Source: Methylobacterium sp. J-026
GTDB taxonomy: Bacteria; Pseudomonadota; Alphaproteobacteria; Rhizobiales; Beijerinckiaceae
Length of the DNA: 64,000 bases
Assembly: GCF_022829585.1 (NCBI RefSeq)
Contig: NZ_JAKSYC010000065.1
Span: 1 to 64,000, forward strand
Reading direction: 5' to 3'
In this document: in pieces, positions 24,672-33,264 of the stretch
Position numbering within the stretch: position 1 is the stretch's first letter
Layout: each line of letters starts with the position of its first letter
The notes under the pieces: generated by a model
What the model saw: only the letters and a program-made list of their open reading frames with translations
Told to the model about the DNA's origin: nothing
The model's database searches: none
Translations under genes and position numbers: made by a program

Positions 24672-24716
24672 GGCCGACAGCATCCGCCGCGACGGATGAG
24701 GATGGCCGACAGCATC
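24672..24716. repeat. 13-bp direct repeat flanking a small inverted repeat
   Basis: GGCCGACAGCATC occurs at 24672-24684 and again at 24704-24716, 32 bp start to start (about three helical turns). The inverted repeat CATCCG/CGGATG lies between and partly within them. The element lies in the madM-gntR gap, 54 bp before the regulator start, where an autoregulatory operator would be expected. It could equally be a local duplication. Confidence 0.55.
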
Positions 24717-24769
24717 GTTTGCCTTGAGAACCGGAAGCCGCAGCCTGCGGAAGGGTCTAGGATCGGTCG

Positions 24770-25438
24770 ATGCACGGCGATTTCCAGAAGATCGACACGG
24801 GATTGCTCTCGGACCGGATCCGCGACGCGCTCACCGATGAAATCGCGTCGGGGACGATGGCGGCCGGCACCGCCCTCGATGAGCAGAACCTCGCACAGCG
24901 CTACGGCGCGTCGCGCACGCCCGTCCGCGAGGCCCTGCGGCAGCTCGCCTCGTCGGGGCTCGTGGAGATCCGGCCGCGCCGGGGCGTCGTCGTCGCGCGC
25001 CTGACGCCGCAGCGCATCGCCGACATGTTCGAGACGACTGCGGAGATCGAGGCGATGTGCGCGCGGCTCGCGACCTACCGGATGACACCCCTCGAACGCG
25101 GCGAGCTGATGGAGCTCCACGCGGACTCCGCCCGCGCCGTGTCGGAGGGCGACGTCGATGCCTACGACCGCTTCAACCGCACCTTCCACGAGGCGCTCTA
25201 CACGGCGACCCACAACGGATTCATGGCCGAGCAGGCGCTGGCGATCCGGGAGCGTCTCGCCGCCTTCCGCCGGACGCAGCTGCGCCACGCCGATCGGATC
25301 CGCCGCTCCCACGAGGAGCACGGCGAGATCCTGACGGCGATCGCGGAGGGCGATGGCGAGATGGCCGCCCGGCGGATGCGGGCGCATATGCTCCGGGCGG
25401 CAGCCGCGCTGGGGCGCTACATCGCGGAGATTGGGTGA
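24770..25438 (+). CDS. GntR-family (FCD) regulator of malonate genes
   Basis: This 222-residue regulator has a winged HTH at about 10-75 (IRDALTDEIASGTMAAGTAL, NLAQRYGASRTPVREALRQL, IRPRRGVVVARL) followed by an all-helical FCD ligand domain (about 85-215; EIEAMCARLATYRMT, NRTFHEALYTATHNGF, HEEHGEILTAIAEGD with the usual metal-binding histidines). Such regulators (MdcY type) control malonate genes elsewhere by sensing malonate. It follows madLM on the same strand, consistent with a repressor of the locus. Confidence 0.9.
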   Translation: MHGDFQKIDTGLLSDRIRDALTDEIASGTMAAGTALDEQNLAQRYGASRTPVREALRQLASSGLVEIRPRRGVVVARLTPQRIADMFETTAEIEAMCARLATYRMTPLERGELMELHADSARAVSEGDVDAYDRFNRTFHEALYTATHNGFMAEQALAIRERLAAFRRTQLRHADRIRRSHEEHGEILTAIAEGDGEMAARRMRAHMLRAAAALGRYIAEIG

Positions 25439-25603
25439 GGGCGGCGCCGGGTGGGCGTCCCACTGCTCGGGGATCTGGATTGCGGTGCCGAGATTGCGGC
25501 CACGGCGCCCCAGGATCGGGGTGGCTCAGTGGGCATTTGGATGGGCCGACCCGATTGAAGCAGGCCGCGGATCCGGGCCCCGGATCGTGTGCCCGACGTG
25601 TCC

Positions 25604-26764
25604 TCAGACCTGCCACTGCGGCATGAATTCCGTGCGGTACGCCGAAGGGGCGAATCCCCAGACCGGATCGAGCATCTTGCCGAGTGCCTCGCGGGACAGC
25701 TTCGCGATCCTCTCGCGAACGTCGACCGGCAGGTCCGGATGCCCGAGGATGTCGAGGCAGTTCGCCAGACAGGCGCGGTATTGGCCCGTGCAGTACGCGT
25801 TGACCGCGTACTCATCCTGTAATCCGTATTGGTAGATCCACGGTTGGAGGAACAGGCCCTCGCTGGGCATGTTTGGAGGCAGCCCGGCCTCGGCGTAGTG
25901 AAAGCCTTCCACGAACTTGCGTAAGTGTCTGTAATACCGGCTGGCGCCGTGGCGCGCCTCCGCTCGTTCCGGGCAGATCGCGATCGCGCGGTCGTATAGG
26001 GCTTTGATCTTGTCCTCGGGCTCTCGGATGGCTTCCATGATGTAGGCGGCGCTGAGTAGGCTGATGTAGACCTCTTCATGCCAGAAGCGATACTCCGTAC
26101 GCTGCAAATAATATTTTAGCGAATTCTCAAAGTCATTAGAATCTCGGTAGCTTTGAGCAAGATAAAATGTATAGCGCGCGATCAGGAACGGATCCTTCTC
26201 GGTCTTCAGCGCCGTCTCGAGGATGACAGCGTCGCGCTTGTACGTGTCCGGATCGCGATGCCGTGCACCGTCTTCCCCGCGGCGCATGGCCAGCGGCAGC
26301 GAGCCGCGGCTGGCCTTGACCTTACAGTCGAGGAACTCGTGAAGGACACCGCGATAATGCCACGGCAAGGCGTTGCTGACGATCTGTAGGCGCTGGTAGC
26401 GGGTGAAGCTGTCCACGATGGTGAGGTGGTAGGCCGAAGCTTCAAGCTTCGGCATCGTGAAGCCCGCTGGAATGACCAACTCGTCGTCGGCGTCGATGAT
26501 CAGCGAATAGTGTCCATGGGGACGCGCCAGGCGCAGCGCTTCGCTCCGGTTATAGGCGAAGTCGACCCATGGCCGTTCCACGAGCCTGCCCGGGATATCC
26601 GCCATCGCGGCACGGATCACATCCTGAGTTCCGTCGGTCGATCCGGTGTCGACGATGATCCAGTGATCGATGATCGGCCTGACGGAATCAAGACATCGAC
26701 GGATGACATGTGCCTCGTTCTTGACAATTATCGATAGACAGATTGTCTGTGTAGACGATTTCAT
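25604..26764 (-). CDS. Family 2 glycosyltransferase with TPR-like C-terminus
   Basis: This 386-residue protein is started at the ATG giving MKSSTQTICLSIIVKNEAHVI; a GTG 39 bases upstream would read through a perfect palindrome. CLSIIVKNEAHVIRRCLDSV and WIIVDTGSTDGTQDVI are GT2 nucleotide-sugar motifs and IIDADDELVIP is the DxD equivalent. From about residue 190 helical repeats (DPFLIARYTFYLAQSYRDSND, LSAAYIMEAIREPEDKIKALYDRA) look like TPRs, as in SunS/tetratricopeptide glycosyltransferases. The gene is visibly AT-richer than its neighbours and suggests transfer. The acceptor is unknown. Confidence 0.85.
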   Translation of the reverse strand: MKSSTQTICLSIIVKNEAHVIRRCLDSVRPIIDHWIIVDTGSTDGTQDVIRAAMADIPGRLVERPWVDFAYNRSEALRLARPHGHYSLIIDADDELVIPAGFTMPKLEASAYHLTIVDSFTRYQRLQIVSNALPWHYRGVLHEFLDCKVKASRGSLPLAMRRGEDGARHRDPDTYKRDAVILETALKTEKDPFLIARYTFYLAQSYRDSNDFENSLKYYLQRTEYRFWHEEVYISLLSAAYIMEAIREPEDKIKALYDRAIAICPERAEARHGASRYYRHLRKFVEGFHYAEAGLPPNMPSEGLFLQPWIYQYGLQDEYAVNAYCTGQYRACLANCLDILGHPDLPVDVRERIAKLSREALGKMLDPVWGFAPSAYRTEFMPQWQV

Positions 26765-26785
26765 GCCGCGAAGACTCTCTGCTGC

Positions 26786-26801
26786 GAAACCGCGCGGTTT
26801 C
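26786..26801. promoter_or_regulatory. 16-bp perfect palindrome in the glycosyltransferase leader
   Basis: GAAACCGCGCGGTTTC is a perfect 16-bp palindrome ending 22 bases upstream of the glycosyltransferase ATG. It could be an operator or an mRNA hairpin affecting translation. No matching regulator gene is adjacent. Confidence 0.5.
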
Positions 26802-26803
26802 AC

Positions 26804-27534
26804 ATTTTAGCCTTTCGCCCCATAACGTAGCGCTGACAAATTTGCAAAGTTCAATCTTCGATCATTTATGCATCGTATGCGGCATTGAGAGCAAAAGTAC
26901 TGTTTCCAATTTAATTAATACAAGTCGTTGAAAGCAATAAATTTGTATCCTTGGCGAGGTTTGGCAGTGAAAACTGAATTTTAAACGTGACTAACCGGCA
27001 TCTCGGCATCCCGGGGATCGATAACGATCCGGGTCCAGATGGGCGGCGTCGATCAACGCCGCCGGCGCGTGCTGGAAATGTCAGGGGCACTGCGCGACGG
27101 ATCGGCGACATCGCAGGTCGCTGCGAAACCGATCGGAGGGTCTAAAATTGAGACGCATCAGTCGAACCGCAGTCGGTCGGTTCGGCGCGCGGGATAGGCC
27201 GCTATGTTCGGGGGCGTGATGCGCGGCCCGGGATCGCATCATTCTTCCGAGCCAAACACCCCGTCATGTCTGTTCGCGCGACAAAGCCCTGCATGGCACA
27301 GGGTCACGATACCGACGCGTGTCTGACCGCCATCGAGACCGACGATGCGCAGCTGCGGTGGTTCCTCGGGTAGCGGGCGCAGAGGTTGGCTGCGCCAACG
27401 CCTGCGCGACCCCATGGCCACGTTCCGCAGGGTCCAGCGCCGCTCAGCCGACACCGCAGGGCGCGTCGAGGGCGACGCGACCCTTGGGACGATGGGCGGC
27501 GCCGGAGGGGCCGGTTGCCCGCGCCGGGTCCGGG
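26804..27534. other. Intergenic region, AT-rich then GC-rich, no convincing gene
   Basis: From 26804 to about 27000 the sequence is strikingly AT-rich for this genome (for example TTTAATTAATAC near 26920) and probably holds the glycosyltransferase promoter. The rest returns to normal composition. Small frames exist on both strands (for example a 35-codon ATG frame at 27266) but lack ribosome sites and recognisable motifs. No RNA gene is seen. Confidence 0.5.
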
Positions 27535-29019
27535 TCAGCCCATGGACCGCGTGGCGTCCCGTACGTGGCGCGTCGCCTGGTCGAGCCGCGTGCTCGCCTG
27601 GGCGATCGTGTCCATGCCGGCCGCGATGGCCGAGACCCCCCCGGAGGCGGTCTGCAGGCTGCCCGACATCTCGCGCGTCACCACCGATTGCTCTTCCACC
27701 GCCGACGCAATGGCGGACGAGACCGCATTCAGCGTGCCGATCGTGGCCCGGATGGCGCCGATGGCATCCACCGCCTCGCGGGTCGTCGATTGGGTGGCGG
27801 CGATCTGACCGCGGATCTGGTCGGTCGCGCGCCCGGTCTGCAGGGCCAGGGTCTTCACCTCGCTGGCGACCACCGCGAAACCGCGGCCGGCGTCGCCCGC
27901 GCGGGCCGCCTCGATCGTGGCGTTGAGCGCGAGCAGGTTGGTCTGGGCGGCGATACCGGAGATCAGGCCGACGACGTCGCCGATCTGCGTCGCCTGCGCG
28001 CTCAGGCCGGCGACGATCTGACCGGTGCGCTGGGCCTGGTCCACGGCCTGACCGGCGATCCCGGCGGCATGGCTCACCTGCTCGCTGATCTCGTTCACGG
28101 AGAGCGACAGCTGCTCCGCCCCCGTGGCCATCGACCTGATATCGTGTGAGACCCGGCCGACCGTGTCGGCCGCCTCGCCGGTCTGGCGGCTCACATCCGC
28201 CACGGCGTCGCCGATCGCGTCGATCTCGTCGCCCACCGCCTTCTGCGCCTGCGCCCTTCGCTCGCGCTCGTCCACCTGCGCGGTGATGTCGGTGGCGAAC
28301 TTGACGACGCGAACGGGTCGGCCATCCGCGTCGGTGATCGGATTGTAGGTCGCCTGGATCCAGACGGCCCGGCCACCCTTACCCATCCGCTTGAACGCAC
28401 CGGACTGGTATTCGCCGCGGGCGAGCGCCGCCCAGAACGCGCGATAGGCCTCTCCCGAACGCTCGGCCTCGCCGACGAACAGGCTGTGGTGGCGGCCGAC
28501 GATCTCGTCGAGCCGATACCCCACCGCGTCCAGGAAGTTCTGGTTGGCGCTGAGGATCGTGCCATCGAGGGCGAAGGCGATCACCGCCTGCGAGCGGTGC
28601 AGCGCCGTGATCTGCCCTTCGAGATCCAGGGTCCGCAGCTTGTCGGCGGTGACGTCGGTGGCGAACTTGACGATCTTCGTCGGCTTGCCGGCCGGGTCGA
28701 GCACGGGATTGTAGGTCGCCTGGATCCAGACCTCGCGCCCCCCTTTGGCGATGCGCTTGTACTCGGCCGTCTGGAACTCGGCCCGCCGCAGCTTCTCCCA
28801 GAACTGACGATAGGCCTGACTGTCCCGCGCAGCCGGCTCCACGAACAGGCTGTGATGGCGGCCGCGAATCTCCTCGAGGGTGTAGCCCATGGCCGCCAGG
28901 AAGTTCGGGTTGGCATCCAGGATGGTGCCATCCAGCGCGAATTCGATCGTCGCCAGCGAGCGGCTCAAGGCTGCAAGTTTGGCGTGCTGATCCCGCCGGC
29001 CGTGCAGGCGCGCGAACAT
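27535..29019 (-). CDS. Soluble methyl-accepting chemotaxis protein with two PAS domains (BdlA-like)
   Basis: This 494-residue protein is started at the ATG giving [11 protein letters not shown], with GGAGA just upstream. Two PAS domains, each with a DGTIL-x-AN-x-NFL start and HHSLFV, occupy about 20-125 and 142-247; each ends in the PAC-like W-I-Q-A-T-Y-N-P strand. The MCP signalling domain follows, with hairpin motif [43 protein letters not shown] (written here in two parts). There is no membrane helix, so it senses an internal cue, possibly redox through a bound cofactor. The layout is that of BdlA, the Pseudomonas biofilm-dispersal receptor. Not next to any che genes. Confidence 0.92.
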   Translation of the reverse strand: MFARLHGRRDQHAKLAALSRSLATIEFALDGTILDANPNFLAAMGYTLEEIRGRHHSLFVEPAARDSQAYRQFWEKLRRAEFQTAEYKRIAKGGREVWIQATYNPVLDPAGKPTKIVKFATDVTADKLRTLDLEGQITALHRSQAVIAFALDGTILSANQNFLDAVGYRLDEIVGRHHSLFVGEAERSGEAYRAFWAALARGEYQSGAFKRMGKGGRAVWIQATYNPITDADGRPVRVVKFATDITAQVDERERRAQAQKAVGDEIDAIGDAVADVSRQTGEAADTVGRVSHDIRSMATGAEQLSLSVNEISEQVSHAAGIAGQAVDQAQRTGQIVAGLSAQATQIGDVVGLISGIAAQTNLLALNATIEAARAGDAGRGFAVVASEVKTLALQTGRATDQIRGQIAATQSTTREAVDAIGAIRATIGTLNAVSSAIASAVEEQSVVTREMSGSLQTASGGVSAIAAGMDTIAQASTRLDQATRHVRDATRSMG

Positions 29020-29617
29020 CGATGTCTCCACATGTCGGGCGGATGCGCGCGCCGGACAGGCGCGTTCGTCCGAGGGGGGCAGGGCTTTCGGTGACCGTTA
29101 AAACGCAACCTAAGATACTTTATTGATTGCGTTTGCGGCCCTTATTTCGCATTCCTGTATGATGTGCTTCTTATTTCTTAGGGGTTAAGATAGCACTTTG
29201 CTCAACAAATATTGATCTGTCCTGTGCGCGAGTTGAGCTCACATGAATTCACCTGGAGATTGTATCGATCTAGCCCCTCCGTCATCCCACTGACCGTCTG
29301 TCATTGACGGTGGGCGGATCCCGCGCGGACTCGACGCCCGTTGGCTCACGCACATAGGCCGATCGTCGCCTCGATCCGCGAGCGGGCGGACGGTTCCCGC
29401 GTTCGCCATTGCGAAGACTGGGGCAGGATCGCGACGATCCGGGCGTCGACCACCCCCAGTGAGCCGTCGCCGATCACAGGGCCGCCGGCAGCGGCTCGGG
29501 GCTCGCCTCTCGATACCCTCGCTTCTACCGGGCGCGCACACGGACTCCTGACCGGGCCCGCGGGCCGGCACGCATAGTGCGTGGCCGGGTCCCCCGGTGC
29601 CCAGATGACGAGCGCGC
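29020..29617. other. Intergenic region upstream of chemoreceptor and molybdenum hydroxylase genes
   Basis: About 600 bp without a convincing gene. 29095-29240 is AT-rich and contains an 8-bp inverted repeat AAACGCAA/TTGCGTTT (29101-29108 with 29127-29134), probably within the chemoreceptor promoter. The GC-rich part, 29240-29617, leads to the hydroxylase genes and has several short frames on both strands but no ribosome site or motif supporting them. Confidence 0.5.
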
Positions 29618-30451
29618 ATGGACCTCATCGCCGTCGAGACCGTCCTTCGGCCCCGCAGCCGTTCCGAATTACCGGCCTGGCAGGCTGGCGACGCCTGTCT
29701 GGCGGGGGGAACCTGGCTGTTCTCCGAGCCGCAGCCCGGCACGCGGCGCCTCGTCGACCTCGCCGGCCTCGGATGGCCGCCATCCGCGCTCGGCCCGGAG
29801 GGTCTGATGCTCGCGGCGACCTGTACCATCGCGCAGCTCGATCGCCTCGATCTGCCGCCTTCATGGGTCGCGGCGCCGCTGGTCCGGCAATGCTGCCGCG
29901 CCCTGCTCGGCTCGTTCAAGATCTGGAACACCGCCACGGTCGGCGGCAATCTCTGCCTGGCCCTTCCGGCCGGCCCGATGATCGCCCTGGCAACGGCGCT
30001 GGAGGCCAGTTGCGCGATCTGGTCCGCCGACGGTGCGGAGCGGTCTCTATCCGCCACCGATTTCGTCCTCGATCCCGGGCGCAACGCCCTGCGCCCGGGC
30101 GAGATCCTGCGCAGCCTGTCGATCCCGGCGGCCGCGCTGACCCGGCGGACGGCGTTCCGGCGCATCAGCCTCAGCCCCAACGGCCGGTCCGGCGCGTTGC
30201 TGATCGGGACCCGGGACGCGTGGGGCGGCTTCGCGCTCACCGTCACGGCCTCGGTGCGGCGCCCCCTGCGCCTCATCTTCGACGCCCTGCCCGACAGGGC
30301 GGCTCTGATGCAGGTCCTCGACGAGGCGATCCCCGAGACCCTCTACCACGACGACGTACACGGCCGACCCGACTGGCGCCGACACGTCACCCGGCACCTC
30401 GCCGAGGAGATCCGCGAGGCCCTGTCGGGAGAGGCCGGCCGATGCAGCTGA
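29618..30451 (+). CDS. Molybdenum hydroxylase FAD-binding subunit
   Basis: This is the 277-residue FAD subunit of the xanthine dehydrogenase/CO dehydrogenase family (CoxM-like). [25 protein letters not shown] is the first FAD loop, [21 protein letters not shown] the second (the ATVGGN signature), and [20 protein letters not shown] the CODH-type C-terminal domain. It passes electrons from the Fe-S clusters of the next gene to an acceptor. The stop overlaps the next start by 10 bases, so the two form one enzyme. Confidence 0.88.
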   Translation: MDLIAVETVLRPRSRSELPAWQAGDACLAGGTWLFSEPQPGTRRLVDLAGLGWPPSALGPEGLMLAATCTIAQLDRLDLPPSWVAAPLVRQCCRALLGSFKIWNTATVGGNLCLALPAGPMIALATALEASCAIWSADGAERSLSATDFVLDPGRNALRPGEILRSLSIPAAALTRRTAFRRISLSPNGRSGALLIGTRDAWGGFALTVTASVRRPLRLIFDALPDRAALMQVLDEAIPETLYHDDVHGRPDWRRHVTRHLAEEIREALSGEAGRCS

Positions 30452-33180
30452 CGGTCAATGGCGCCCCGCACGAGGGTGAGGCGCGGCCGGGCCAGTGCCT
30501 GCGCACGTTCCTGCGCGAGGCCGGCTGGTTCGGCGTCAAGAAGGGCTGCGACGCGGGGGATTGCGGCGCCTGCACGATCCATCTCGACGGCGAGCCGGTG
30601 CACAGCTGCCTGATCCCGGCCTTCCGCGCCGAGGGGCGTTGCGTGACCACCATCGAGGGGCTTGCCGGCCCCTGCCGCACGGACGACCCGGAACCCCGCG
30701 ATTTCCATCCGATGCAGGCCGCCTTCCTGGCTGCGCAGGGCTTCCAGTGCGGCTTCTGCACGCCGGGCATGATCATGACGGCCGCCGCCCTCGATCAGGG
30801 CCAGCGGCGTGATCTCGGTGCAGCCCTGAAGGGCAATCTCTGCCGCTGCACCGGCTACCGGGCCATCCGCGACGCCATCGCGGGGATCGCCCATACGGAG
30901 GGTGGAGCCGGCGACCCGGTGGGCCGGAACCTGCCCGCTCCGGAGGCGCCCCTGGTGGTGTCCGGACGGGCGCGCTTCACCCTCGACAGGGCGGCCTCCG
31001 ACGCGCTCCACCTGAAGGTCCTGCGCTCGCCGCACGCCCATGCCCGCATCGCGGCGATCGACACCGCGGCCGCGGAGGCGATCCCCGGCGTCGTGGCGAT
31101 CCTCACCCACGCGGACGCGCCGCCGGGCCGCTTCTCCACCGGGCGCCATCAGGATCCCCGGGACGACGCCGCCGACACACGGGTGCTTGACCCGATCCTG
31201 CGTTTCGTCGGCCAGCGGGTCGCCGCCGTGATCGCGGAGACGGAAGCGGCCGCCGAGGCCGGGTGCCGGGCCTTGCGGGTCACCTACGAGATCCGCCAGG
31301 CTTTGCTCGATCCGGACCGCGCCCTCGAACCCGGCGCCCCGCCTGTCCACGACCCGGGCGACCGCCCCGGCGCGGACGCGCCGCCGCTCGCGTGCCACCC
31401 GAATCTCGCCGCCGAGGTCCGCGGCGAGGTCGGCGACGTGGCGGCGGGTTTCGCGGCGGCCGATATCGTCTACGCGGAGACGTTCCGATCGCAGCGGGTC
31501 CAGCACGCGGCCCTCGAGACCCATGGCTGCATCGGCTGGCGCGGGCCGGACGGCCGGCTGACGCTGCGCACGAGCAGCCAGGTGCCGTTCCTGACCCGGG
31601 ACGCGCTCTGCGACCTGTTCGGCCTGGAGCGGGCGGCCGTGCGCGTCGTCTGCGGCCGGGTCGGCGGCGGCTTCGGCGGCAAGCAGGAGATGCTCACGGA
31701 GGATCTCGTCACCCTGGCGGTGCTGCGCACCGGCCGGCCGGTGCGCTGGGAACTGACCCGCCAGGAGCAGTTCGCCGCGACCACGACGCGTCACCCGATG
31801 CGGGTCGCCGTCACGGTCGGCGCCCGCCGGGACGGGACGCTCACGGCGATCAGCCTCGACGTCCTGTCCGACACCGGGGCCTACGGCAATCATGCGGGCG
31901 GCGTGATCCACCACGGCTGCAACGAGGTGCTCGCCGCCTATGCCTGCCCGAACAAGCGGGTAGCCGGCCGGGCGGTCTACACCAACACGGTCCCGGCCGG
32001 GGCCTTCCGGGGCTACGGCCTGAGCCAGACCATCTTCGCCGTCGAATCCGCCCTGGACGAGGTCGCCCGGCGCCTCGGGCTCGATCCGTTCGCCCTGCGC
32101 CGCCGCAACGCCGTGAGGCCGGGCGATGCCCTGGTATCGAACAGCCTTGAGCCCCACGACGTGGTGTTCGGCAGCTACGGCCTCGACCAGTGCCTGACCC
32201 TGGTGGAGGAGGCGCTGCAGGCCGATCCGGGGCCGGACCCGGAGCCCGGTTGGCGGAGCGGCACCGGGATGGCGATGGCGATGATCGACACGATCCCGCC
32301 CCGGGGCCATCACGCCGAGGCGCGGGTGAGCCTGGAGGCGGACGGGTGCTACACCGTCCGGGTCGGCACCGCCGAGTTCGGCAATGGCACCAGCACGGTG
32401 CATCGTCAGATCGCGGCGTCCGCGCTGGGCGCCGATCCCGCGCAGGTGCGCATCCTCGGCGCGGATACCGACGCGGTCGGCCACGATACCGGCGCCTACG
32501 GCAGCACCGGCACCGTGGTGGCGGGCCTGGCGACGCTGCGCGCCGCCGAGGCCCTCGCCGAGCGAATCCGCGCCCGGGCTGCGGCGCTGTCCGGCGCGGA
32601 ACCAGAATCCTGCCGCCTCGCCGGCGATGCGGTGGAGACGCCCAGGGGCCCGCGCGCGCTCACCGCCCTCGGGCCGCTGGCCGCTGAGGGCCGCGCCGAC
32701 GGCAGCCCGCGCTCGGTGTCGTTCAACGTCCAGGCCTTCCGGGTGGCGGTCCACCCGGTGACCGGCGAGCTCCGCATCCTCCGAAGCGTCCACGCCGCCG
32801 ATGCCGGGCGGGTGATCAACCCAATGCAGTGCCGCGGCCAGGTCGAGGGCGGCGTCGCGCAGGCGATCGGCGCCGCGCTCTACGAGGATTTTCGGATCGA
32901 CGGCGCGGGCCGCGTGATCACGCAGGCGTTCCGCGACTACCACATCCCCGCCTGCGCCGGCGTCCCGGACACGCAGGTCCTGTTCGCCGACAGCCATGAC
33001 AGCGTCGGTCCGCTCGGGGCCAAATCGATGAGCGAATCGCCCTACAATCCGGTCGCGGCCGCCCTGGGCAACGCCATCCGCGACGCCACCGGGGCGCGCC
33101 TGACCGCGACGCCCTTCGCGGCCGACAGGATCTACCGGGCCGTGGCGGCCGGGCGGGGCGGGGACGCGGCAGCGCCCTGA
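30442..33180 (+). CDS. Molybdenum hydroxylase, fused 2Fe-2S and Moco catalytic subunit
   Basis: This is a 912-residue fusion. Residues 1-75 are a plant-type 2Fe-2S domain ([18 protein letters not shown]), about 80-150 the second 2Fe-2S domain ([25 protein letters not shown]), and 160-905 the molybdopterin domains ([52 protein letters not shown]). [12 protein letters not shown] carries the catalytic glutamate (GAKSMSE in place of GVKGxGE). The layout is that of Desulfovibrio aldehyde oxidoreductase (Mop), but paired with a separate FAD subunit as in xanthine dehydrogenases. No XdhC-like maturation gene is adjacent; the substrate (purine, aldehyde or heterocycle) is open. Confidence 0.9.
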   Translation: MQLTVNGAPHEGEARPGQCLRTFLREAGWFGVKKGCDAGDCGACTIHLDGEPVHSCLIPAFRAEGRCVTTIEGLAGPCRTDDPEPRDFHPMQAAFLAAQGFQCGFCTPGMIMTAAALDQGQRRDLGAALKGNLCRCTGYRAIRDAIAGIAHTEGGAGDPVGRNLPAPEAPLVVSGRARFTLDRAASDALHLKVLRSPHAHARIAAIDTAAAEAIPGVVAILTHADAPPGRFSTGRHQDPRDDAADTRVLDPILRFVGQRVAAVIAETEAAAEAGCRALRVTYEIRQALLDPDRALEPGAPPVHDPGDRPGADAPPLACHPNLAAEVRGEVGDVAAGFAAADIVYAETFRSQRVQHAALETHGCIGWRGPDGRLTLRTSSQVPFLTRDALCDLFGLERAAVRVVCGRVGGGFGGKQEMLTEDLVTLAVLRTGRPVRWELTRQEQFAATTTRHPMRVAVTVGARRDGTLTAISLDVLSDTGAYGNHAGGVIHHGCNEVLAAYACPNKRVAGRAVYTNTVPAGAFRGYGLSQTIFAVESALDEVARRLGLDPFALRRRNAVRPGDALVSNSLEPHDVVFGSYGLDQCLTLVEEALQADPGPDPEPGWRSGTGMAMAMIDTIPPRGHHAEARVSLEADGCYTVRVGTAEFGNGTSTVHRQIAASALGADPAQVRILGADTDAVGHDTGAYGSTGTVVAGLATLRAAEALAERIRARAAALSGAEPESCRLAGDAVETPRGPRALTALGPLAAEGRADGSPRSVSFNVQAFRVAVHPVTGELRILRSVHAADAGRVINPMQCRGQVEGGVAQAIGAALYEDFRIDGAGRVITQAFRDYHIPACAGVPDTQVLFADSHDSVGPLGAKSMSESPYNPVAAALGNAIRDATGARLTATPFAADRIYRAVAAGRGGDAAAP

Positions 33181-33264
33181 AGCGCGGCGCGCCCCCGGCG
33201 GGCGGGTAGCGCCGCCGGCCGGAGCGTACCGTCCAGTTCGCCGCGCCCCGCACCACCGTGCGCG

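Noticed and set aside
26911-27111. A 66-codon minus-strand frame in the AT-rich gap
   Set aside because: Composition changes along the frame and it lacks a ribosome site; unlikely to be real.
27266-27373. A 35-codon plus-strand frame starting at ATG 27266
   Set aside because: No ribosome site and no recognisable motif; may be chance or a relic, so it is not listed as a gene.
29239-30276. A 345-codon minus-strand frame over the hydroxylase FAD gene
   Set aside because: Overlaps a gene with clear FAD motifs and shows no motif of its own.
33181-33264. A remnant of kdpE after kdpD
   Set aside because: 84 bp is far too short and no receiver or winged-helix motif is readable in any frame.
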